Positions 35,316 to 46,600 of a DNA stretch of 64,000 bases are shown one piece after another. Made by a program: the position numbers and the translations under genes. The stretch is taken from positions 11,767,001 to 11,831,000 of the forward strand of contig NC_134160.1 in assembly GCF_033958435.1 (NCBI RefSeq), written 5' to 3'. The notes beneath the pieces were generated by a model. That model had not been told where the DNA came from and did not search any database. It saw only the letters and a program-made list of their open reading frames with translations. The first letter of the stretch is position 1, and each line of letters begins with the position of its first letter. The stretch is from Carettochelys insculpta. Taxonomy: Eukaryota > Chordata > Testudines > Carettochelyidae.

Positions 35316-38300
35316 CTCTGTTAAGACTTACAAGACTGAGCTGCGAAGTGCAGACCTGAGCTATTTAGATACATCTTCAGTTAAAAGCCTCACCTGAAAA
35401 GCCAGGTCAAACCAGCACCTGACACAAGAATTGTTCCACAACAGACAGGATCCCAAACGCAAGCCGTTGAGTTAATGTTTAACTCTATAGAAAGCAGGTA
35501 TTAAGAAGGAGCAATATTCCAGGCTCAGCCCACAGATGCTTCAGGTTTATGTACAAAGCAAGTTCGGGGCCACACTTTTAAAACAAACAAACAAAAAAAA
35601 ACCCTGTTTCAAAAAAAGCTTATTCTCAGCTGGCACAGAAACACACCTGTCAGGTCAATTTCAAGGGGTGCCTCTGCTCTGGAAATGAACCCACTTCCAG
35701 TTATTCCTTCATACATTTGCTCCATGGGCACTCCTCTACCCAGAGTGCTTTATGGATAATCAGCATCCCGTCCAAACACGACATGCCAGACTTGTGCACT
35801 GCACTGGAATTACGCAAGCAGCCTAACCTCCGTGCCTGGAATGAATCAAGCCCCCCCCGCCCCGCCCCCCAGTGAAAGCAAAACTTTGCCTGCGTAGCTG
35901 CTTCTACGGTCAAGGTTTCTGGTGGCACAGCCATGCCAAGCAGAGATCACACCCCAATCCACACAGCTGTGCCAGCAGACATACTTAGCATAGACTTGGC
36001 CAGAGTCTTGGTTTCTGCATTTTGGCTTGGTCTGAACTAGAATTTAGCAATGGGGTTTCTAGAGGGGGTTGGCTCCACCGACAGCAAGCTAGCCTTAACT
36101 CTGCTCACATCGCACAGCTAAAACTCAGCTTGCTTCACTGAGTTTTGGAGGCAGGTTGCGGGGTTGATCGGATTTACATCACCCCTGTAAATGTCAATCT
36201 ACGCAAGGCTTTGTGACCCAGATCAGAACTGACAACTCTTCACTCCTATTCACCCCGCTCACACACTGCCACGAAAGGGGGGAGCTGGAGTCTAAACTCC
36301 CTTGTGCACCAACGCAGTTAATGAAGGACCTGGAGACACTGGAATCGGCCCTGATTCAGCTGCACTGCCCACAGATTCCTTCTGTTAACAGATCAGCTGC
36401 CACCAGCTTCCACTGGCACCAGTGCAGCCTATCCCAGCTTCAAGTGAGGGCCAGCAGCCAGTGCTCCTACATCAATTGCTAGCCACAGGACTTGGGGCAA
36501 ACCCCCACTGCACACAGGACAGCTGTGACACCCGTACAACCCCACAGGAGAGCAGGATGGCATGGACTCAGCTGGCCAGAACCTTGCATACTGAGGCAGG
36601 CATGCAAGCAAAGAGCTCAGCCGGACTCTTCAATCCGAGGGGGACTTTGCAATCCAAATAGCCCTCCCTTTACTCAGCCATGGAGAACATCTGAGCCCCA
36701 GCCATGCCGCTGTTCTGTCTCTCATGGAGCAGGATTGGACTTGGGTTAGTCGAGGGCTGGACATGCTGTCCTGATAGCACGTCTTTGTGTGAGGAAAACT
36801 CTTTCCCAAGAACATGGATTTTCCACAAATAACCAGATCCCTGTGCACTGAGTGCTAGAGCCCCCAATGGAGCAACAGCCACCTCCAGAGCCCAAGCCCC
36901 CCGCGAAAGCTATGTCTTCAGAAAACCTGAGCACTGCGGTTACACCAGAGGCCTGTCCAGAGGGGCTGGCTTGAGCCGGCCCCACCACTTGATCCGCCTC
37001 AAGCACAGCCACCCTCACCCAAGCCAGCTCTTCGCCCTCTGTTTGGGAGAATGCCCTGCACATTCACCCTTGATGGGGGAGCATGAAGGCAGGGTTGATA
37101 AGAAAGGAGATCAGCTGATCCAGCATCTAACCCCTGCCGTGAAGATGACTCTGCACTGACATCCCCTTCTGCCCCCAGCACCCAAACACACACAACAGGG
37201 GGCAAACTGATAACATCAAGCCCCCAAACCTACCCGCCGAGCAGAGTTTTCACCCCCAAAACAGAGACAAGCCGGAGACTGCATGGAGCACCATAAGTAT
37301 GTAGCTAGAGCTGTTGACTTTATATGCCAGGTTCCACCCGTCCCTGTAGTATCCAGGTAGCATTAAAACCCTTTGCTGGATTCAAAGCCGACAAGTGTAA
37401 GTTTCAGTGACATTTTGGATGTAATACCTCAGGCTCCAGTCCTGCAAGGAGGCGCACGTGGGCAGACACCAGATTCCAGCCACCCAGCATCCTTTGCGGT
37501 TCAGGCTGTCCTTCTCTGGATAGGCATAAGCTGCCTTCAAGAAGAAAACGTGCTTGTTTTCAATTTTTAAGACCAAATTTAATGGGATGTCTCATGACAA
37601 AATTCCCTACTTAGTAACCAGCAGCTGTTGTGCAAATATTGAAAAACTGGACATCCAAATCAACAGTTTCGGTGGGCTGAATTTTGGACAGATTGAAATA
37701 AAGACCCTTCCCCTCTGGATATTTTGGGCATAAACAAGCCATTGGCAATGCAATCTGTGGCTGCAAATGGAGCCACTTGTTATTATAGGCCAATTTTTCA
37801 GAGGTACTTCAGTCCCTAACAGCGCACATAGGCACCTACTAGGACTTTCAACATCTGGCAAGGAGTAAACAAAACAAATTCAGATCAAAATAGCTGAACT
37901 CCGGTAGCTAAAGTTTGCCATCCAAATCCAGATTTTTTTAGGCACCAATTATTGGCTTGATTTCCACTTCAAAGAGGGAGCAGTGGGTGCTCAACATCTC
38001 AAACCAAAAAAAAAAAAAATCAAGCCACAATTAGCTGCATAACTATTAATTCAGGCACGCACTGCCAGGCACCCAAGTTTGACTGTTTCTGCATGAAGAA
38101 CCTGACTAGCAGATTTAGGCTTAAATTACAGCTGAAAATGTGTATGTTTCATGGGGACCAGGTGATTGGTCTCTGATTGGCTAAAACATGATATTTGCCA
38201 AGCCAATCAGAAAGCAGCAAGTCAATAAGCCACTTGACCCAGAGCCATTGACCCAAGCCCCATTGCATGTCGGGGAGCTATGGTCCAGAACTCCTTGCTA

Positions 38301-38990
38301 AGACCCTGCCCCTCAGAGGAACCCAAACCATGACATGAAAGAGGACAACAGCCAGGCATCAGAGGAGGCACAGTGAAAGCTCACAGCCTGCTTTTCGCAA
38401 GGCACAGGGCGCTCGCCACTCATTTGCAACTCCTTTCTGCTACCTTGGCCATCCCAGATGTCATCCACTCTGTTCCCAGAATCTACCACGGAAGTGGGGG
38501 TGCTTGCTTTCCTAGGGGGCCCAGTCCAGCCTGTGACACCTGGGGAGACCTTCCCACTCTGAGATGGACCACAGGCTAACCTGATCTGGAGAAGGACCGG
38601 TCCAATCAGAAAGGATCTGGGCTAACCCTGGACTCAGAGGCTACCATGGGAGCAATGGCCCATGACTAGATACATGTGACACTCGCTGCACCCTGCAGCG
38701 GAACAGGCCATCTGGCAGCGGTCTCAAAGGAGCAGATCCCAACAGCCCAAGGAGAGCCGAGGCAGCCAGTCACATCAGTGAGCTGGAGGTGTGAGGGTGG
38801 GGCCTCGGGCCAGGCGAAGGGGAGGGAGGAGTTTGAAGGGGTAACGTCGGGAGGTGCAGCTCCCACCGCAGGTGTGTCCAGGGCGCAGACAGGCCCGTCC
38901 CTGTCTCACCACACCCCACCTCCCAGACTCGCATGGTTTCAAGTTTCATCACAGCACAGGTGGGGAGTCCCCCCAGGCTGCAGTTTGCTT

Positions 38991-39025
38991 GGACCTGGAC
39001 CTGGACCCGGACCCGGACCCCGGGG
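38991..39025. repeat. (GGACCY)n short tandem repeat
   Basis: About six copies of a six-base unit alternating GGACCT and GGACCC, in the candidate E2F2 3' UTR. Confidence 0.9.
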
Positions 39026-39239
39026 CTCCCTTCCCAAGCACACAGCCTGGGGCAGGTGGGGGGTGTGGAGCCCTGAGCCTCGTGGGCTGGATCCAGGCAA
39101 GCCAGGGCTCGATCCAGCCCATGGGCTTTGCCTAGCAGAGGCAGGAAGCAGCTTTCCCACTGCCACCTGGGAGAACAGCAGCGTAGCACTGCCTGGAGAG
39201 AGGCTTCCCCTGCTGCTCTGATTGTCAGGAACTCCAGCC

Positions 39240-39665
39240 AATCAGAGCAGTGGGGGGGGAAATGCTGTCTGGAAGCATGGGAGAAAAGTCCCTCCTCCTG
39301 CCCAGACCCCTGCCTTGTTCCTGCGTTTTCCCTCCCAGTCAGATCCCTCACCTCCAGGCAGCTCCTGAACCCCCCGGTGCACCTTACCTCCCACCCAAAC
39401 CCCAGCCTGCTCCTGCACCCTCCCTGTCCCCCCAACACCCACCCGCAGCCTGCTCCTCCTGGCCACAGCCTGCAACCCCATCCTACGCCCTCCCGCCCAG
39501 ACCCCACACCTGCTCCCTTGCACACACGGAACCCCTGAGCACAATGAGCTGGCTCAGTCGGGCCACAGTGAGGATTTTTTTTTGGCTTCTTCCTTATATA
39601 TGGCCCCCGACTGATTTTTTTTTCATGTGGGTCAGTAGCCCCTGACCCAACAAAGCTTCCCCTGG
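39240..39665 (-). mobile_element. hAT-derived remnant in candidate E2F2 3' UTR
   Basis: The right part, GGCCCCCGACTGATTTTTTT then GTGGGTCAGTAGCCCCTGAC, resembles the inner end of turtle hAT elements, and the C-rich stretch to its left resembles the middle of 30469-31369. No terminal pair is seen. Confidence 0.4.
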
Positions 39666-40478
39666 CAAGTCCCTCTTTGAAGGGACACCCAGCCGCCAGT
39701 TTCATATCAAAAGCCACCTGCTGGCTGCAATTACAGAGCAGGTCTCCCTGGGCACTTCTGGGTTGGCTCAGGCCCTGCAAACTCCAAGCAAAATATTCGG
39801 GAGCAAAGGGGAGGCAAGACGCAAATGGGTCAGATCCCAGGGGGCCACCTGGACCTCGCAGAACAAAACAGACAACTGACCCACTGCTGTGCTGCCCTAC
39901 AGGCCCTCCTCCGAGCAGCTGTGGGAGCTTCAGGGTCTCAGTTCCCCAACACACCCCCTCGCTTCGACCAGATTTCAGAGCACAGGCTCTGCTGCCTCGG
40001 CACGCAAATCCCCTGGCAGCCGCTGGTGTTTCCCACTCCCCTTCTAGCCCCAGACGCAGCAGACCGGTTGCCTTGGTGGGGTGTGAGGATTTGCTGCCAG
40101 TCTCCCGGCGCCTCCCAGGGCTGGGCCAGGAACACGGTATTGGCATGTGGAGGAGCAGGAGAGAAACCAGCCAACGTACTCCGTTCCTGTGGCAGCTTCT
40201 TCAGGGATGTGGTGAGAGACACCTCCCCAGGTCTCCTTCACCGGTTGCTATGCCCAGTCAGTGCAGGCTAAAGCAGCATCAAAGATGAGGGGAGAGCTGT
40301 GGAGCTGCCGCGGAGCTGGAGAGGAGCAGGAGGTTGCCCTGCCCCATAGGTCGCCCTGCCCCTGCTCTGGCGCAGGGGGAAAGGGGGCCCAGAACAGAGT
40401 CCACACTTCAAGTCAAAGCCCAGGACTCCAGCAGACATTAGCACCATATCAGGGAGGGGGAGGGGCCCCCTCGCTGGC

Positions 40479-40693
40479 TCAGTTCCTCAGCAGGTCGCCC
40501 AGGTCGTAGGCCTCAAAGAGGTCACTGACGCCCTCGCCCCCATCCAGCCCCCACAGGTAGTCATCTTGGTTGAGGGGTGGGGAGAAGCCGATGAATGGGG
40601 CGGAGTCGCCATAGGGCAGCTGGTCCTCCGTCTGCTGCAGCAGGTGATGGGGCATGTCCAGGAACCCGTCCTCCACCTCCAGCAGGGGCTCGG
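40479..40693 (-). CDS. E2F2: E2F2 coding exon 7 (transactivation and RB-binding tail)
   Basis: The last coding exon starts after a TTCTCCCAG acceptor and encodes [13 protein letters not shown], then LLQQTEDQ and [20 protein letters not shown], ending YDLGDLLRN with TGA at 40481-40479. The DYLWGL...SDLF segment is the RB pocket-binding motif. It is shorter than in human E2F2, lacking most of the Ser/Pro-rich linker. Confidence 0.95.
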
Positions 40694-43600
40694 CTGGGAG
40701 AACGGAGACAGAAGGGAGAGCTGGGAAGGAGCTGGGTGCAGCTTGGTGTGTGCAGGCTGACTTGCCACGGCAGAGCCCCTGGCATCTCCTCACTCCCTGG
40801 GCGTGATGCCCCCAGGGCCCCCGTTCACTGGCGGCACAGGAGGAGGCTGGGAATGCAGGCAGAATTCTCCCATGGGGCCCTGAGTCCCCTTCAGTCCCAG
40901 CTTCCATCTCCTTATTATCTCCAGATGCCCCAGCCCGAGATCTCTGTCCCACCCACAGCTCTGCCGGGCCCCCCATCCCACCCACAGCCCCCCATAAACC
41001 CAGCCCTGGGGTCCTCACCCCACCCACCCACAGCTCTGCCGGGCCCCCATCCCACCCAGCCTGGGAACCTCACCTCACCCATCCACAGCTCTGCCTGGGG
41101 CCCCTATTCCAACCCACAGCCCCCCACAAACTCAGCCCTGGGGTCCTCACCCCACCCACCCACCCACAGCTCTGCCTATGGCCCCCATTCCAACCCACAA
41201 ACCCACAAACCCAGCCTAGGAACCTCACCCACCCACAGCTCTGCTGGGCCCCCCCATTCCAACCCATAGCCCCCCAAAAACCCAGCCCCGGGGTCCTTAC
41301 CCCCCCACAGCTCTGCCGGGCCCCCATCCCACCCACATCCCCCCAAAAACACAGCCCCAGGATCCTCACCCCACCCACCCACAGCTCTGCCTGGAGCCCT
41401 CATTCCAACCCACAGCCCCCCACAAACCCAGCCCTGGGGTCCTCACCCCACCCACCCACAGCTCTGCCTGGAGCCCTCATTCCAACCCACAGTCCCCCAC
41501 AAACCCAGCCCTGGGGTCCTCACCCCCCCCACCCACAGCTCTGCCAGGACCCCCATCCTACCCACAGCCCCCCATAAACCCAGCCCTGGGGTCCTCACCC
41601 CACCCACCCACAGCTCTGCCGGGCTGCTCATCCCACCCAGCCTGGGAACCTCACCTCACCCATCCACAGCTCTGCCTGGGGCCCCCATTCCAACCCACAG
41701 CCCCCCACAAACCCAGCCTGGGAACCTCACCCACCCACAGCTTTGCTGGGCCCCCCCATTCCAACCCATAGCCCCCCAAAAACCCAGCCCCAGGGTCCTC
41801 GCCCCACCCACCCACAGTTCTTCCTGGGGCCCCCATTTCAATCCACAGCCCTCCACAAACCCAGCCTGGGAACCTCACCCACCCACAGCTCAGCTGGGCC
41901 CCCGCATTCCAAACCCACAACCCCCCACAAACCCAGCCCTGGGGTCTTCACCCCACTCACCCACAGCTCTGCCTGGAGCCTCCATTCCAACCCACAGCCC
42001 GGGAACCTCACCCATCCCTCACCTCTGCCAGGCCCCCCGATTCCAACCCACAGCTCCCCTGCTATATGCTAGCCCTGAACCCCCACTCCCCAGCCCTTTT
42101 TGGCTGATGCCTCTAGCTCCCACACTGCAGAATGGGTGCAGGGCAGGCCAGGTTCCAGGAAGCCTTATGGGAAGCAGGGCCTCGCCAAAGGCTGCCTGGC
42201 AAAGAGCTGGCCTGGTGGCTGGCACAGAGCCAGAGGTGGGGGCAGGTACGGGGGAAGGGCTTTATGGCTGCCATGAAAGAAAAAGTTAAATCCCACTGCT
42301 CTGGAGAGGGGAGGGAGAGGAGAAGCTGGGCCTGGCCTGAGGTCCCCTGCAGCCCAGCCAGGCCTCACCTTTCCCTGGGGAGGGGTCCGTGCCATCACTG
42401 CCGTCCTGAAGGGAGGGGGTGGGGAAGCTGCTCTCCTTGGCAGGGCTGTCCTCCAGGATCTCCTCAGGGCACAGGTACACCTCAATGGGGCCATTGGTGC
42501 TCTTCAGGTGGAGCTGCACGTTCTCCTGCTGGGAGAGGGGACGGATCAGGTCAGCTGGAGACTCATCCAGCAGGACCCATTGCACTGGGGCTCCCCTCCC
42601 CAGCCCCCTGCATTGCCAGCAGCTTGGCCAGTCATGGGAAACTCGGCCTCCCCCCGTAGGGATGACTCAGTGGGGAAGCCTCCCTCAGCTGGGCCTTTCC
42701 CTCGAGGGGAGGGAAGACAACCAAAGACAAATGCATGGGAGCCAGAGCTCCCAGCCAGGGGCCCAGCCCTAGTCACCTCCCTGCCAAGCACTCACTTCTA
42801 GCCCTTCTGAGCCCTGTCCTAAGGGGCATCTGAGCTCCTCGGATGGTGCCACTGCTCCTATGGGACATGCTGAGAATTCACACATCCTGGGGCAGAGCTA
42901 CAGGGCTGGGACTCGGGGATTGGGTGCAGTCCCTGTGTGAGTTCAGGGAAGGCATCACCTCTCTGTGCCTCAGTTTCCCATCTCTAAAATGGGATAGCTG
43001 CCCTCCCTGGCTCTCTGGGCTCCTTGTGGCTCACACAGCGGGACACAGAACACAGGTGGCATCCCCACTGCTGGCCAGGTTTCCCCAGTGGCCTAACCTC
43101 ATTGAAGTCCGGCACCTCCAGCTTGGTTTCTGGCGGGGCCTTGATCGCGATCACCGTCTGCTCTTGGAAGTTGCCAATGGCACGGATGTCCTGGTAGGTG
43201 ACATATGCTAACGTGGGAGGGGGGAGTTCAGGAAACACTGGCCACCAGTTGAATCTTCTCAGACCACCAAGGACAAGCAAGTCACTTCTCTGCAGATTCT
43301 ACATGCTGGGCCACCCGTCTGCCCCAAAACCAGGCAGGTTCCCACCCCGGCCCGCAAAGGCATCTTCCCTGCCAAGAATGGATTATGAACCTCTTCTTCC
43401 ACACAGAGAGGGACGCAGGACAATGAACGTCTCCCCAGGGCAGGGAGTTAGCCACCACACGGAGCGCTTCAACCTCCCAAGGACAAGCAGCAAGGAAGTA
43501 CTGTACATGGGGCTGAACAACTACAGGCTGGCACCAGCCCACCAGCCCAGGGCTCTAAGAACACCACTGTCTCATGTTTGTTACCAACCTGACCCCAGAG

Positions 43601-46600
43601 CCCTGGAGCTACGAGAATTGGGACGTTATCATCTCCCCCTCTGCTCCATCCCCCCAGGGGGAGCACAAGTAGGAAAGGCCCTTGGATGAGACAGACGCTG
43701 GTGGCAAAGCTTTCTGCACCAATGGACCCCAGCGATAGGGCTCCCTGGCAGAAACCGAATCCAAGCCAAGCTGTGCTGAGACAGACGAAACCCGCTGGGA
43801 TCAGGGGCTTTCCCAAGACAGCTCTGAAACAGAGCTCATGTGCTGCTGAGTCAAAATGCAGGCCCTGGCCGGGGTGTGGCTTTATCTAAAGGCAGGAGTT
43901 CAACCCAAGTCAAGCTGCTCCTGGGCTCCTCTCTCTAGGCTGCTCAGCCCTCACCCTAGGTCCTCCCTCAGACCCAGTATCCCTCTGACAGTCATTTGCA
44001 GACTGGGTCATGCCCCTTCGCCCCCTTGGGAAGGATATCTCTGGTTAGTCTCATCGTCCGTCAGGTGCTTCAACTCGAGGGTGCAGTCCTGGGTGAGCTC
44101 ATCCAACTTTCTCTCAGTCTTGGCCAGTTCCGCCAGCTCTTGGCGCAGGGACTGCTGCTTCACCATCACCGAGGTGTCCTCGAAAATCCCTGTGCCCCTG
44201 GGGAGACAAGCAGAGCCAGTGTCTGAGGATCAATGGAAAGCAGCACAGCTAGGCAGTGGAATTTTCTGCCTCAGCTGGGACAGTGCAAGGTCTCCTGTGA
44301 GGGAGACTGGTGCTTTCAGAAAACGTGCAGCCCCGAGCGCGCTGTGAAGCAGCATCGTAAATACGTGCAGCGAAACAGCTCTGTCAAAGGAAACAAGCTG
44401 GGCTAGAGATCAGGTGGAAAGCAGAGTCCCTGGATTGCCTGGCTGTAAAACCCTAGCACAGCCCAAAGCCAGAGCCATCCTGGGGAGCTTGGGCTGGCCC
44501 CTGTATTAGATCTGGTGACAGCTGCCTCCAATTATTCACCCCTCGCAAAGTAACCTGGCTCATGTACTCTACTCACTGCCAGCAAAGCAGGGGACGTAGG
44601 AATCTCCCATCAGCTCAGACCACCTCTACCAGCCAGCCACGGATGCAGCAGAGCTTAGGGAGAGAATCCCACAGTGGACAATTAGAGTAGCCCGCCATAG
44701 GGAAGGCATCACCTAGCTGCTGGTAACCCATGCTTTGCTTATGTAACCCTGAAGCATCCGTGGTGGGCAACCTGCAGCTTTCAGGGTGCATACAGCCCAT
44801 TGGAACTCCACCTGCAGTCCTCAGACCCCACAGCTTCCCCACACGCCTCTCCTACACTAGGGCATTTCCTTCCTCCCGCTCCCAGGGTTGGAACGCAGTG
44901 AATAAGCTGTTCCTGGCATTCCAGCTCGGGGAGGGAAGCGGAGGAGCAGAAACAGAGCATGAATCAGGTGATCTGAGCACTCTGAAAGTGCTGGGAGGGT
45001 GCCAGGGCAGGCAGGTAAGTGCAGGGCTCCAGTGCCCCATTGCACGAGGGGTGCACAGAGAAGGGGAGACCACACGGGGATCTCCAGGGGGCTGCAGGCG
45101 GCTGTGGCCACTCATGCAGCCCATTCATCCTTTGCAGTTGCCCATCACCAGTTTGTACCCTCCCCTATACAGCCAGTTACATTGGGTCCTGCTGAGCTCC
45201 TGGTCTCAGTGTGATCTTGAGGCGGTGAGTTCCATGGGTTAACTTATAAACCACATAGAAATATTTGCTGTACTCTCCTTTGCAGAGGAGGGGAGGGCAG
45301 AAATGGGGAGAGAACAAAATCATTGTAATTAACGTAGGAGGAGAATTCAAGGTCTGCTCTGTCCTACAGCCTGATCCAGGGCAGACAAGCTAGCTCGCTA
45401 TGGTTTACCCAGACAGCTCGAATGGGGGTGTCACCCCCTAGCTGTGTTGAAAGATCTCTATTCTGTCTCACCAAGGGCACTGAGTTTAAACTCTACTCTG
45501 GTGGGGGCTCTGCCCACCCATGCTCACTGGCCAAACCAAGGTAGAAACCAGCCAAGCGGGGACCACATTTGGCCCTGGATCCTAACTCTGTCCTCAGGCC
45601 AGCACAGGTGGCAGCATAAACCTCAGAACCCTACAAGTTCCCAGAGCAGACCCGGGCAAGGTCACTCCAGACTCAGGCAAGTATCTGCACATGACCAAAC
45701 AAAGCCCTTTAGAGCTGATGGCCCCAGCAGAGCTGGTATCAGCCTGGACCCCGATCTCTCCTTGTCTCCTCCTTACATCCACTGGATGTTGTTCTTGGAT
45801 TTCTTCCGGATGAGCTGAATCCCCTCCAGCACATTGGTGATGTCGTAGATCCGGCGCTTCTGCACCTCCAGCACCTCGGCTGCCCGGTTCAGGTCCAGCA
45901 CCCCGTCCTCTGACTCACTCAGCAAGTGGATAAACTTCTTGGTCAGCAGCCCCAGGGAGGTGTCGTACCGCGTCTTCTCCCCGGGCGACTTGGGGGCTTT
46001 CGTGGTGGGGAGAGAGGAGACAGGTCAGGCAGATCTGAGCCAATAGGAGAAGCTGAGAAGTCCCAGCATGTCCAGAGAATGGCCAGCCTGATTCAACAGC
46101 TGCTGGCTAGAGGCCCACAGGACCCCACCCACGGGGGCTGCCGCAGATGGGGCCAGCAATGTAGTGTAGGGGGCAGCTGAGTCGCTCTCCCGCTGTCAGC
46201 TCAAGCAGCTGAGGCTCAGGCTTCCAGTGCTAAGGGTCTCTAGGTTGGGCAAGAAAGATGTGGAGACATTCGAGAAGGTCCAGAGAAGAGCAACAAGAAT
46301 GATGAAAGGTCTCGAGAACATGAGCTGTGATGGAAGACTGAAAGAACAGGGCTTGTTTAGTTTAGAAAAGAGAAGATGGGAGAACATGACGGCAGGTTAA
46401 ATGAGTGACACAAGGAAGAAGGAGAAAAATTGTTCCTCTTGGCCTCTGAGGATAGGACAAGGAGCAATGGGCTTAAGCTGCAGCAAGGGAGGTTTAGGTT
46501 GGACATTAGGAAACACTTCCCACCTGTCAGGGTGGTTGAACACCGGAATGAATCACCTAGGGAGGTTGTGGAATCTCCATCACTGGAGATACTCAGGAGC

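Larger units (their letters stand above)
34887..40478 (-). other. E2F2: Candidate E2F2 3' UTR
   Basis: Downstream of the E2F2 stop the first canonical AATAAA signals I find on the minus strand are the pair at 34895-34900 and 34887-34892. An ATTAAA at 37578-37583 is a nearer variant. Human E2F2 has a 3' UTR of several kilobases, so either is plausible. The interval holds a short GGACCY repeat (38991-39025), a hAT-like remnant (about 39240-39665), a MITE-like half (35225-35315), amniote-type ageing repeats around 37790-38060, and otherwise nothing I recognise. Confidence 0.35.

Noticed and set aside
38770..40146. 458-codon open frame on the minus strand, the longest in the window
   Set aside because: It lies just downstream of the E2F2 stop, is GC-rich and low in complexity, runs through a simple repeat and a hAT-like remnant, and resembles no protein family I know. 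It is best explained by chance in GC-rich DNA.
41070..41920. Several Gly/Trp-rich minus-strand frames with repeated motifs
   Set aside because: They are translations of the intron 6 minisatellite; the repetition comes from the DNA unit, not from a repeat protein.
40790..42060. Possible CRISPR-like array because of regular spacing
   Set aside because: The units are continuous imperfect tandem repeats with no unique spacers, and the genome is vertebrate.
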